This document shows, one piece after another, positions 8,138 through 16,286 of a stretch of 64,000 nt of DNA. The DNA lies in assembly GCA_965243175.1 (NCBI GenBank), contig OZ251532.1, positions 3,348,001 through 3,412,000 of the forward strand, in the 5' to 3' direction. The translations under genes were made by a program, and so were the position numbers. The notes beneath the pieces were generated by a model, which searched no databases, was not told the origin of the DNA, and saw only the letters and a list, made by a program, of their open reading frames with translations. This DNA comes from VXYL01 sp965243175. GTDB taxonomy: Bacteria > Pseudomonadota > Gammaproteobacteria > Pseudomonadales > Azotimanducaceae. The stretch's first letter is position 1. The number at the start of each line of letters is the position of its first letter.

Positions 8138-9385
8138 GTGCAGGGGATTATAGGCATCGTCGCGTTGCTCGCCATCGCCTGGCTGTGCGGCGAACGGCGG
8201 CTGGAAGTGCGCTATCGGCAGGTGGCGGCGGGATTGGCCGTGCAGATCGTGCTCGCCTTTCTGCTGCTGAACGTGGCGTGGGTGCGCGACGGGCTGCTGG
8301 TGCTCAACCATGTGGTCTACGCCATGGAGACCGCCACGCGAGCGGGCACGTCGCTGCTGTTCGGCTTTCTGGGCGGCGAACCGGCGCCGTTCGTGTTCGT
8401 CGAGGACAACCCGGCGCGCACCTTGGCGCCGATCTTCGCGTTCCGCATCCTGCCGCAGATTCTCGTGTTCAGCGTCGTCGTGGCGGTGCTCTGGCATCTG
8501 CGCGTGCTGCCGTGGGTGATTCGCGGCTTCGCCTGGGCGTTGCGGCGGGCGCTCGGCTTGGGCGGCGCGGTGGGGGTGGCCGCGGCGTCGAGCGTCTTCC
8601 TGGGGCTTGCCGAGGCGCCGCTGGTGATCCGCGCCTATCTGAAGAGTCTCACGCGCTCCGAGTTCTTCGTGGTGGTCACCTGCTGCATGTCCACCGTGGC
8701 CGGTTCCATCATGGCGCTCTACGCCGCGATCCTCTCGGACGTCATCGACGGCGCCCTGGGGCATGTGCTGGTGGCATCCGTCATCAACGTCATCGGCGCC
8801 GTGACGATCGCCCGCGTCATGGTGCCCGAAGGCGAAACCGCGACCTCCGGGGATGTGGCCGACGCGCTCAAGTACGAAGGCGTGATGGACGCCATCAGCC
8901 GCGGCACCTTCGACGGAATGCGGCTGATCGCCAACGTCGGCGCGATGGTGCTGGTGCTGGTCTCGCTGGTGGCGCTGGCCAACGTGGTGCTGGGGGTGGT
9001 TGAAATCTTCGACGCGCCGCTGACGTTGCAGCGCGCCACCGGCTGGGCGTTCGCGCCCGTCGCCTGGCTGATGGGCGTGCCCTGGGCGGAGGCGACGGAT
9101 GCCGGTGCCTTGCTGGGCACGAAGATCATCCTGAACGAGCTCATCGCCTACTTGCAGTTCGCGCAATCCGGCGACGAGCTCTCGGCTTCGACGCGGGTGA
9201 TCCTCACCTACGCCCTGTGCGGCTTCACCAACTTCGGCAGCGTCGGGATTCTCGTCGGCGGCCTCGGCACGCTCGTCCCCGAGCGCCGTGGCGAACTGCT
9301 GGCGCTGGTGCCACGCGTGCTGCTGGCGGGAACGCTGGTCGCCTGCCTCACCGGCACCCTCGTCGGGCTGGTGACGCGCTTCTAG
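8138..9385 (+). CDS. Concentrative nucleoside transporter (CNT/NupC family)
   Basis: A 415-residue polytopic inner-membrane protein of the CNT family, which imports nucleosides with H+ or Na+. Recognisable are the N-terminal helices with RRLEVRYRQV, GFLGGEPAPFVF, AFRILPQILVFSVVV, the LGLAEAPLVIRAYLKSLT core, MSTVAGSIMALYA, and the C-terminal ALCGFTNFGSVGILVGGLG. The GTG at 8138 is preferred because GGGAGGG lies just before it and hydrophobic sequence starts at once; the longer upstream frame would add a charged leader. Divergent from PfkB, it likely supplies nucleosides to that operon. Confidence 0.92.
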   Translation: MQGIIGIVALLAIAWLCGERRLEVRYRQVAAGLAVQIVLAFLLLNVAWVRDGLLVLNHVVYAMETATRAGTSLLFGFLGGEPAPFVFVEDNPARTLAPIFAFRILPQILVFSVVVAVLWHLRVLPWVIRGFAWALRRALGLGGAVGVAAASSVFLGLAEAPLVIRAYLKSLTRSEFFVVVTCCMSTVAGSIMALYAAILSDVIDGALGHVLVASVINVIGAVTIARVMVPEGETATSGDVADALKYEGVMDAISRGTFDGMRLIANVGAMVLVLVSLVALANVVLGVVEIFDAPLTLQRATGWAFAPVAWLMGVPWAEATDAGALLGTKIILNELIAYLQFAQSGDELSASTRVILTYALCGFTNFGSVGILVGGLGTLVPERRGELLALVPRVLLAGTLVACLTGTLVGLVTRF

Positions 9386-9421
9386 AACCTGGCTTTGGTC
9401 GGCGGGGAGACGGGTTAGACG

Positions 9422-10402
9422 CTAGGCGAGGCCGCGCGCCGCTTCGACGGCGCGTTCGATGGCGTCGTCGTCGACATCGAGATGGACGACCCAGCGCGGG
9501 CCGGAGACGCGCACTCCGGCCTTCGCCATGTGGTCGATCATGCGCTCGGCGTCGATTCCGTTCAGAAACACCATGTTGGTGTGGCAGACGGCGGCGAGGC
9601 CGTGTTCGCGGAGCCCATGCGCCAACCGCGCGGCGCGCTCGTGGTCTTCGCGCAGACGGTCGACGTTGTGTTCGAGGGCGTGGAGGCCAGCAGCGGCGAG
9701 AATGCCGGCTTGGCGCATGCCGCCGCCGAGCACCTTGCGCCAGCGCCGCGCCTTGGCGATCAGCTGCGCATCGCCGCAGAGCACGGAGCCGGCCGGTGCG
9801 CCCAGCCCTTTGGATAGGCACACGGAGACCGAGTGGCAGTGCCGTGCCAGCGCCTCGGCTTCGATATCGAGCGCCGCCGCGGCGTTGAAGAGTCTGGCGC
9901 CGTCCATGTGCAGGCGCAGTTCACGGCGTTCGGCCAAGGCGTACACGTCGGCGAGATAGCCGGGCGGAAGGGGCTTGCCTCCTTGCGTGTTCTCGACGCA
10001 GACCAGCTTGGTTCTGGCGAAGTGGTTGTCGGGCGGCTTGATGGCCGCTTCGATGGCATCGAGGCGGAGGGTGCCGTCGGCTTCGAAGGGCAGGGGTTGC
10101 GGCTGGATGCCGCCCAAGGCCGCCGCGCCCCCGCCCTCGAAGCGGTAGGCGTGCGCGTCCTGGCCGGCGATGTATTCGTCGCCGCGTTCGCAATGGGCGA
10201 GCAGGGCGGCGAGATTCGACTGCGTGCCGCTGGCAACGAAGAGACCGGCCTCGAAGCCGAGCCGGCCGGAGCACTCGCGTTCAAGCCGGTTGACGGTCGG
10301 ATCCTCGCCGTACACGTCGTCGCCGACGATGGCCGAAGCCATGGCCCGGCGCATGGCCTCCGAAGGCTGCGTGACGGTATCCGAGCGCAGGTCCACGGGC
10401 AT
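9422..10402 (-). CDS. ltaE: Low-specificity L-threonine aldolase
   Basis: A 326-residue PLP enzyme of fold type I that cleaves L-threonine or allo-threonine to glycine and acetaldehyde. Seen: the N terminus DLRSDTVTQPSEAMR, GDDVYGEDPTVN, the substrate/PLP contacts HMDGARLFNA, the Schiff-base lysine in SVCLSKGLGAPAGS, and GGGMRQAG. Length is normal for the family. It follows exbD by 57 nt on the same strand and is convergent with the CNT transporter (36 nt gap). Confidence 0.93.
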   Translation of the reverse strand: MPVDLRSDTVTQPSEAMRRAMASAIVGDDVYGEDPTVNRLERECSGRLGFEAGLFVASGTQSNLAALLAHCERGDEYIAGQDAHAYRFEGGGAAALGGIQPQPLPFEADGTLRLDAIEAAIKPPDNHFARTKLVCVENTQGGKPLPPGYLADVYALAERRELRLHMDGARLFNAAAALDIEAEALARHCHSVSVCLSKGLGAPAGSVLCGDAQLIAKARRWRKVLGGGMRQAGILAAAGLHALEHNVDRLREDHERAARLAHGLREHGLAAVCHTNMVFLNGIDAERMIDHMAKAGVRVSGPRWVVHLDVDDDAIERAVEAARGLA

Positions 10403-10459
10403 GGCGAGGCCGCTCGTTTGGCGAGCGCTGGCGGCGTGGAGTGCCGCGAGGGCCCGGCG

Positions 10460-10864
10460 CTATCCGGCGGCGAGCGAGACCTTGAGAACGCCTGCCTGCC
10501 GCGCCGAGTCCATCACGTGGATCATGGTCTCGGTCCTGGAATCCGGGTGCGGTTGGATCACCACCGGCGCTTCCGGGTTCTCCGCGTGCATCCGTTCGAC
10601 GTTGGCGCGCACGGAGCGGATGTCCACGTCGCGCTGGGCGATCACGATGCGGTCGCGGTTGGTGATGCGCACGACGATGCTCTTCTTGTCCGGGTCCACC
10701 GTCTGCGGCTTGTCGTCCTCGGGCTGGTTCACGTCGAGGCCGATTTCCTTCACGAAGGTGGCCGTCACAATGAAGAAGATGAGCATGATGAACACGACGT
10801 CGAGCATCGGCGTCAGGTTGATCTTGTTCTCTTCCACCTCTTCCCGCGACCTGCGTCTGCGCAT
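10460..10864 (-). CDS. exbD: ExbD/TolR-family proton-channel subunit
   Basis: A 134-residue inner-membrane protein. The basic, acidic N terminus MRRRRSREEVEENKINLTP is followed by the single transmembrane helix with the conserved Asp, MLDVVFIMLIFFIVTATF, and then a periplasmic domain. ExbD works with ExbB to energise TonB from the proton gradient. No exbB or tonB is adjacent, so this is an orphan copy whose partner must be encoded elsewhere. The ATG at 10864 has an AGGGG sequence upstream; a longer frame to 10954 adds a non-homologous leader. Confidence 0.93.
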   Translation of the reverse strand: MRRRRSREEVEENKINLTPMLDVVFIMLIFFIVTATFVKEIGLDVNQPEDDKPQTVDPDKKSIVVRITNRDRIVIAQRDVDIRSVRANVERMHAENPEAPVVIQPHPDSRTETMIHVMDSARQAGVLKVSLAAG

Positions 10865-11309
10865 CGTCTCTACCCCTCGCGTTCCCCGAACTTGCGATTT
10901 AGCCGCCAGCCGTTCCGAGAGCCAGTCCCTCGAACCGCCAGCGCCGAAGCGCATCTAACGCCAACCGCAAGCGCATTGCAACCGCCGCGGCGGCCCCTTG
11001 CGCGTGGCAGGCGGAACTTGCCCGTTCCCCTCTCTGGCGTACACCTGAGTACGCACCCACCGATGCCGACGCCCAGGCGCGACGCGGTGCCATGCCGAAC
11101 ATGCCGGGCGCAGCGTTGCGTGCGACATCGCTGCCCCTCGTCGTAGGCCTCTACCGATAGACAGCACTACGACGCCTTCGCAGAATTGCCGCCATGAAAC
11201 TGCTCGATACAGCCCGCCACCGCCGACCGGCGCGTCGCCCCGCGACCGCTGGGTGCTACTATGCCGGCAGTGGGTCGGTAAACCCCAGTGCGCCCAAGAG
11301 GAACAAGCG
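10865..11309. other. Divergent intergenic region, exbD / uma2
   Basis: About 445 bp between divergently transcribed genes. Open frames here have no recognisable content. The only signal I see is the TACTAT word at about 11257-11262, a plausible -10 for the Uma2 gene (see the related leader upstream of the second Uma2 gene at 62011). Confidence 0.4.
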
Positions 11310-12266
11310 ATGTCCGAAGCCAATACCGACTTCCATCCCCGCCCGCCGCCCGTCGAGCCGCGTCGACGGCGCGCCACGGGCGCATTCACCGATCGGCGTA
11401 GCCGGAACGGCGCGGCGGTCGACCCTGGGTACTTCGGCGAACCGTATCCCCTCGATCCGCCGCTGGTTGACGTGCGCATCCCCGTGAGAGCGCCGCACGC
11501 CACCGCCACGGGCTACTCGCGCGATGGCCTGATGGACCGCTACCCCGACGCGGAGGTCGGCGACGACCTGCACATCCTCTTCAGCGAACCCGGCAAGCCG
11601 CGCCAGAGCCGGCTGTCGCCGGACGTGTTCGTGGCGCTGAAGGTGCCGCGCCGCAGCACCCGTTCCGACTTCGACGTGGACGAGCTGGGGCCGCCGGACT
11701 TCGTGCTGGAGGTGATGTCGCGGAGCACTTGGCAGCACGACATCGGACGCAAGCTCGACGCCTATCAACGGATCGGCGTGCGCGAGTGCGTGCTGTTCGA
11801 CGTCACCGGCGAGAATCTGGCCGGCATGGGCAAGGACCTGTGGGGGTTCGCGCTGACGCCCAAGGGCCGCAAGCCGCTGAAGGAACGCGCGCTGGCGAAC
11901 GGCAAGCACGGCGTGTACAGCAAGGTGCTGGGCCTGATCGCCTACGTGGCCGACCGGACGCCGCCAGCGGCGCCGAAGGAGACTTGGGCGCTGACGCTGC
12001 GCTGGCACGACCCGGCGACGATGGCGGACATCCCGGACTTCCAGCAGTCGCGGGCCGAGACGGCGCAAGCACGGGCCGGAATGGCGCGGGCGCAGGCCGA
12101 GGCGCAAGCCGAGAGAGTTAGAGCGGACGCGGCGGAGGTGGAGGCGGCGCAAGCGCGTGCCGATGTGGAGCGAGTGCAGGCAGAGGCACGGATCCGCGCG
12201 GAAGCTGACCAGCGCAGGATCGCGGAACTGGAAGGACGGCTTCGCCAGCAGCGGGGCGGGTCTTGA
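11310..12266 (+). CDS. Uma2-family (DUF820) PD-(D/E)XK-like protein with coiled-coil tail, copy 1
   Basis: A 318-residue protein. Residues about 55-230 are the Uma2 domain: HATATGYSRDGLM, RLSPDVFVALKV, GPPDFVLEVMSRST and the GRKLDAYQRIGVREC helix, with the D...E.. pattern of restriction-like folds. The last 70 residues are a heptad-rich Ala/Glu/Arg coiled coil (RAETAQARAGMARAQAE). Biological role is unknown for the family. The ATG at 11310 has GAGG 8 nt upstream. A paralogue with the same architecture lies at 61049-62011, sharing even the start (MxEA..DxHPRP) and the GGAxCAAGCG leader. Confidence 0.85.
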   Translation: MSEANTDFHPRPPPVEPRRRRATGAFTDRRSRNGAAVDPGYFGEPYPLDPPLVDVRIPVRAPHATATGYSRDGLMDRYPDAEVGDDLHILFSEPGKPRQSRLSPDVFVALKVPRRSTRSDFDVDELGPPDFVLEVMSRSTWQHDIGRKLDAYQRIGVRECVLFDVTGENLAGMGKDLWGFALTPKGRKPLKERALANGKHGVYSKVLGLIAYVADRTPPAAPKETWALTLRWHDPATMADIPDFQQSRAETAQARAGMARAQAEAQAERVRADAAEVEAAQARADVERVQAEARIRAEADQRRIAELEGRLRQQRGGS

Positions 12267-12269
12267 GGT

Positions 12270-13772
12270 TCAAGTTTTGTCGTTGCGATCTGCGAGCCGC
12301 CCCGTCGCCCGCTCGCGGCGCATCCTGCCGAGCGCTGGCGCGAGCCAGACCAGAACGCACAGCGCGAACAGCGCGACGCTCGCCGGGCGGTCGAGCAGCA
12401 GGGCCCAGTCGCCATCCACCAGCAGCAGCGTGCGGCGCAGGTTGTCTTCGAGCATGCCGCTCAGGATGAAGCCGAGCAGCAGCGGCGCCAGCGGGAAGTT
12501 GGCAAGGCGCAGGGCCAGCCCGGCCAAGGCGAAGCCGAGCATCAGGTAGATGTCGAACGTGTTCAGCGACGTGAAGTAGACGCCGAGCAGCGAGAACGCG
12601 ATCACGAACGGCACCAGAATCGAACGCCGCAGGTAGACGATTCGGGCGATGTAGGGAATCAGCGGCAGGTTCAGCGCCAGCAGCACCAGATTGCCGATGT
12701 ACATGGAGACGATGACGCCCCAGAACATCGCCGGCTGGGTGTCCAGAAGCTGCGGCCCAGGCTGGATGCCGTAGCTCAGCATCACGCCGAGCAGCACCGC
12801 CGTGGTGCCGGAGCCGGGGATGCCGAGCGTCAGCAGCGGCACGAAGGAGCCGGTGCAGGCGGCGTTGTTCGCGGCTTCCGGGGCGGCCACCCCCCGCGCC
12901 CGGTCCGCCTCGTCGCCGCGCTTGAAGCGCTGCTGCAGCTGATGCGCGAAGAAGCTCGCCAAGGTGGCGCCGGCGCCCGGCAGCACGCCGACCACGAAGC
13001 CGAGGAACACGCTGCGCCCGACCGTCGGTGCCACCGCCTTCGCATCGCCCGGATGCAGCCGTGCGTGGGCGATGTCCGCCTTCGGCTCTTCGCCGCCGCG
13101 ACCGAGCACCATGCGGAACGCCTCGGCGAGCGCGAAGGTCGCCATCGCCACCAGCACGAAGCTCAGCCCGTCGGTGAGTTCCAGGCTGCCGAACGTGAAG
13201 CGCTGCACGCCGGCGGACTGGTCCGTTCCAACCGCGCCGAGCATCAGCCCCACAAGCGCCGCGGCGAGGGAGCGCAACACTTGGCCGCGCTCCGCGAAGG
13301 CCGCGATCGCGGAGAGCGCGAACAACAGAATCAGCGCGTACTCCGGCGACTGCACGTTGGTCGCGAGCGCGGCGAGCGACGTCGCGAAGACGAGCAGCGC
13401 CACCGCGCCGAAGGTTCCACCGGCGAACGACGCGTAGGCGGCCAGCGCCAAGGCCCGGCCGGCCTGTCCGCGCCGCGCCATCGGGTAGCCGTCGAACGAA
13501 GTCGCCACCGTGGACGCCACGCCCGGCGCGTTGATCAGAATGGACGACGTGGAACCGCCGAACACCGCGCCGTAGTAGACGCCGGCCATCATGATGAGGC
13601 CAGCCGCCGGGTCCAGCGAATAGCTCACCGGAATCATCAGCGCGATGGCGGTGATCGGCCCCAGCCCCGGCATCATGCCGATCAATGTGCCGGCAAGGCA
13701 GCCGACGCCCACCCATGCCAAATTGGCCGGGTCCAGCGCCGTGCCGAGGCCGGTGGCGATGCCCTCCCACAT
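12270..13772 (-). CDS. tctA: Tripartite tricarboxylate transporter, large membrane subunit TctA
   Basis: A 500-residue integral membrane protein with about 12 hydrophobic segments. TctA signatures: GTLIGMMPGLGPITAIALM near the N terminus, GVYYGAVFGGSTSSILIN, PGVASTVATSFDGYPMA, and the second half GVLPGAGATLASFFA, TLGIPGSGTTAVLLG. It forms the translocation channel for a carboxylate captured by TctC. The ATG overlaps the tctB stop (TGATG). It ends 4 nt from the convergent Uma2 stop, so there is no room for a dedicated terminator. Confidence 0.95.
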   Translation of the reverse strand: MWEGIATGLGTALDPANLAWVGVGCLAGTLIGMMPGLGPITAIALMIPVSYSLDPAAGLIMMAGVYYGAVFGGSTSSILINAPGVASTVATSFDGYPMARRGQAGRALALAAYASFAGGTFGAVALLVFATSLAALATNVQSPEYALILLFALSAIAAFAERGQVLRSLAAALVGLMLGAVGTDQSAGVQRFTFGSLELTDGLSFVLVAMATFALAEAFRMVLGRGGEEPKADIAHARLHPGDAKAVAPTVGRSVFLGFVVGVLPGAGATLASFFAHQLQQRFKRGDEADRARGVAAPEAANNAACTGSFVPLLTLGIPGSGTTAVLLGVMLSYGIQPGPQLLDTQPAMFWGVIVSMYIGNLVLLALNLPLIPYIARIVYLRRSILVPFVIAFSLLGVYFTSLNTFDIYLMLGFALAGLALRLANFPLAPLLLGFILSGMLEDNLRRTLLLVDGDWALLLDRPASVALFALCVLVWLAPALGRMRRERATGRLADRNDKT

Positions 13773-14281
13773 CAGGACAGCCAGCGTCCGGGTGCGATGT
13801 AGACGTCGAGCACCACGGCGACCAACAGCCACGCCGCCAAGGCCGTGCTGAGTGGCGCGACCGCGAGCACCCAGATCCGCCGTTCGCCAGCGATCAGCAG
13901 GCAGCCGAGAAGCAGCAGCGCCACGGCGACCCACAGCCCGGCGAGCGGCACCAGCGCGCCGAACGCGACGATGGCGGCGCAGTGGGCGGCGAGGGTCAGC
14001 CAGCGCCCGCCTGACGCTTGCCCCTCGGCGCTCCGCTCGCCGAACGACGTCTCGGCATCGCCCGAGCGCGTTCGAAGGAGCAGCGCCGCGCACACCAGCA
14101 ACAGCGCCACCGCGTAGACGGTCGGCAACGTGCGGGCGTTGACGGCTTCGGCGGCCGACCAAGGGTCGAGCGGAATGGAGAGCGCCTGCCAAAGATAGGC
14201 GATGGCGAACGCGGCGAGCGCGAGCGCCGGCAGTGCGGGGCGCATGGCGCGCATGGGAGGCCGCCCGTTGTCGCCGGTCAA
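13772..14281 (-). CDS. tctB: Tripartite tricarboxylate transporter, small subunit TctB
   Basis: A 169-residue membrane protein with four hydrophobic helices (ALPALALAAFAIAYLW; TVYAVALLLVCAALLL; a third near residue 100; a C-terminal one). Length and position between tctC and tctA identify it, since TctB is poorly conserved. Start is uncertain: TTG at 14281 gives a TTGA overlap with the tctC stop, while an ATG at 14254 gives 160 residues; neither has a strong ribosome binding site. I prefer the TTG because coupling is the rule in this operon. Confidence 0.85.
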   Translation of the reverse strand: MTGDNGRPPMRAMRPALPALALAAFAIAYLWQALSIPLDPWSAAEAVNARTLPTVYAVALLLVCAALLLRTRSGDAETSFGERSAEGQASGGRWLTLAAHCAAIVAFGALVPLAGLWVAVALLLLGCLLIAGERRIWVLAVAPLSTALAAWLLVAVVLDVYIAPGRWLS

Positions 14282-15273
14282 CGGGCGAAGCCGAGCTTCC
14301 GCAGCGTCGCGGCCAACTCCCGTTCCTGCGCTTCGAGGAACGCGGTGAACGCCGTGCTGTCCAGATCCAGGGGTTGCCAGCCGCGCTTCGCCATCACGTC
14401 CTGCCAGTGCGCCGACTGCTTCATGCTGCGCAGCGCCGCGACGTGGCGCTGCAACTCCGCCTCCGCGAGGCCGAGCGGCGCGAACAGGCCGCGCCAGTTG
14501 GCGAACGCGACGTCGAAGCCGAGCTCGACCAGCGTCGGCGCGGTGCCGCTCGCGGCCACGCGCTCCCGCGCCGTCACGGCCAAGGCGCGGGCTTGGCCAG
14601 CGTCGAGAAACGCGGCCGTCTCGCCGAGGCCGGTCGAGAGCACGTCCACTTCGCCGCCGAGCAACGCCAGCATCGCCTTGCCACCGCCGTCGTAGGGCAG
14701 GTAGCGCACTTGCCGGGGCGCGATGCCGGCGGCTTCAAGCGCCAGCGCCAGCACGATGTGGTCGAGGCTGCCGCGCACCGACCCGCCGCCGAAGACGACG
14801 CTGCGCGGATCCGCGCGGAGCTTGTCGAGGAGCGCTGGCCAATCCGCCAACGGGTCGTCCTCCCGCACGACGAAGACGCCCGGATCCGCTACGAGCGCGG
14901 CCACTGGCGTCAAGTCGTCGAGACCGTAGGGAAAGACGCCTTGCAGGCTGCGCACCAGCAGCGGCGTCGAGTTCACCAGCAGCGGCGCGTCGAAGCGCGC
15001 GGCGTTGTCGATGAAGTGCGCCATGGCGCGTCCGCCGCCGCCCCCGGAGACATTCTCGAACGACACCTGCTCGGCAAGATCGAGCGCGCGCAGCGCCCGG
15101 CCGACCTCCCGCGCCACGCCGTCCAAGCCGCCGCCGGGCGCTGCCGGCACGACGATGTGCAGGCGTTCGGACGCGCTCGCGGCAGTCGCGGCGAGCAGGC
15201 AGCCGACGAGGAAGCCTGCGACTCGCCGCGGCTTGGCGAAGGACGCGGCGTTCCTGCTCTCGCGCGCAGGCAT
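14278..15273 (-). CDS. tctC: Tripartite tricarboxylate transporter substrate-binding protein TctC (Bug family)
   Basis: A 331-residue periplasmic binding protein. A Sec signal peptide (RRVAGFLVGCLLAATAASA) is followed by the mature start LHIVVPAAPGGGLDGVAR, typical of Bug/TctC receptors, and later FGGGSVRGSLDH, YDGGGKAMLALLGGEVD and the C-terminal Bug helix region. It captures a small carboxylate for TctAB; the ligand is not predictable. The SMP-30 gene upstream ends 17 nt before its ATG. Confidence 0.93.
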   Translation of the reverse strand: MPARESRNAASFAKPRRVAGFLVGCLLAATAASASERLHIVVPAAPGGGLDGVAREVGRALRALDLAEQVSFENVSGGGGGRAMAHFIDNAARFDAPLLVNSTPLLVRSLQGVFPYGLDDLTPVAALVADPGVFVVREDDPLADWPALLDKLRADPRSVVFGGGSVRGSLDHIVLALALEAAGIAPRQVRYLPYDGGGKAMLALLGGEVDVLSTGLGETAAFLDAGQARALAVTARERVAASGTAPTLVELGFDVAFANWRGLFAPLGLAEAELQRHVAALRSMKQSAHWQDVMAKRGWQPLDLDSTAFTAFLEAQERELAATLRKLGFAR

Positions 15274-15290
15274 CCGGCTGCCTAGCGCGC

Positions 15291-16232
15291 TCAAGCGTCG
15301 TTGAGCCAGTGCAGCGGCGCCCCTGCCGTCGACCAAGGCATGGACACCAGCTGACCCGTGGACGAGAGCGTGATGTACGCGGTGCGCAGGTCTTCGCCGC
15401 CGAAGCAGATGTTGGTGGTGAGGCGGTCCGGCATCGGCACGAAGCGCGGCGCAGCGCCGCTCGGCGAGAGGGTCGTGATGCCGCCGTCGATGAGGGTGGC
15501 GATGCAGACGTCGCCGTGCGCGTCCACCGCCAAGGAGTCGAACAGGAAGTAGCCTTGGCGGCCTGCCACCAGGCGCCCCCCGTCGGGCCGATCGGCGCGT
15601 TCCCGACGCAGCTGCCCGGGCGCGGCCAAGGGGAAGGCCCAGAGGCGTCCGGTGGGGGTCTCCGCGACGTAGAGTTCGTTGCCGTCCGGCGAGAGGCCGA
15701 TGCCGTTCGGCGCTTCCAGCGGGAAGATCGCCTCCTCGATGTGGGAACCATCCGCCTTGGCGTAGAAGACGCCGGTGCGGTCGCGTTCGCGGGGGCGCGT
15801 CTTGCCGTGGTCCGTGAACCAGAAGCCGCCGTGGGCGTCGAAGACGAGGTCGTTCGGGCCGCGCAAGGGGATGCCGTCCGCGCTCTCGTAGAGCACTTCG
15901 ACGGCGCCGCTGCGGAGATCGACGCGCTCGATGCGCCCGCCGCGGTAGTCCGCCGCCTGGTCGCTGGGATAGACGCGGCCTTGGCGCTCCACCCATTCGA
16001 AGCCGCCGTTGTTGCAGATGTAGCACTTGCCGTCGGGTCCCATGGCGGCGCCGTTCGGGCCGCCGCTGGTTTCGGCGACCACGTCCACGGCGCCGTCGGG
16101 GGAGACCCGGGACAACGTTCCACGGGCGATTTCGACCACCAGCACCGAGCCGTCGTCCAGCGCCACCGGGCCTTCCGGGAAACGCAGCCCGCTGGCGAGC
16201 GTGGTCGGCGCGTTGGCTGTTTCGTCGTTCAA
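15291..16232 (-). CDS. SMP-30/gluconolactonase-family lactonase
   Basis: A 313-residue six-bladed beta-propeller hydrolase. Seen: the metal-ligand glutamate in GLRFPEGPVAL, substrate-side SGGPNGAAMGPDG, GPNDLVFDAHGGFWFTDHG, the metal-binding Asn in EAPNGIGLSPDG and Asp in FDSLAVDAHGD. Enzymes of this family open sugar or other lactones to hydroxyacids. Placement directly upstream of tctC suggests it produces or processes the acid taken up by the transporter (inference). The TTG start at 16232 has GGAG upstream and no better in-frame alternative before the conserved blade. Confidence 0.9.
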   Translation of the reverse strand: MNDETANAPTTLASGLRFPEGPVALDDGSVLVVEIARGTLSRVSPDGAVDVVAETSGGPNGAAMGPDGKCYICNNGGFEWVERQGRVYPSDQAADYRGGRIERVDLRSGAVEVLYESADGIPLRGPNDLVFDAHGGFWFTDHGKTRPRERDRTGVFYAKADGSHIEEAIFPLEAPNGIGLSPDGNELYVAETPTGRLWAFPLAAPGQLRRERADRPDGGRLVAGRQGYFLFDSLAVDAHGDVCIATLIDGGITTLSPSGAAPRFVPMPDRLTTNICFGGEDLRTAYITLSSTGQLVSMPWSTAGAPLHWLNDA

Positions 16233-16286
16233 GATGGCAACTCCAAGGTTGGTTTCGACGCGATTAGAGCACGGTTCGACGTGCGT

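Noticed and set aside
10955..11509. Minus-strand 184-codon open frame in the exbD/uma2 gap
   Set aside because: It runs antisense into the Uma2 gene, has no ribosome site and no recognisable content.
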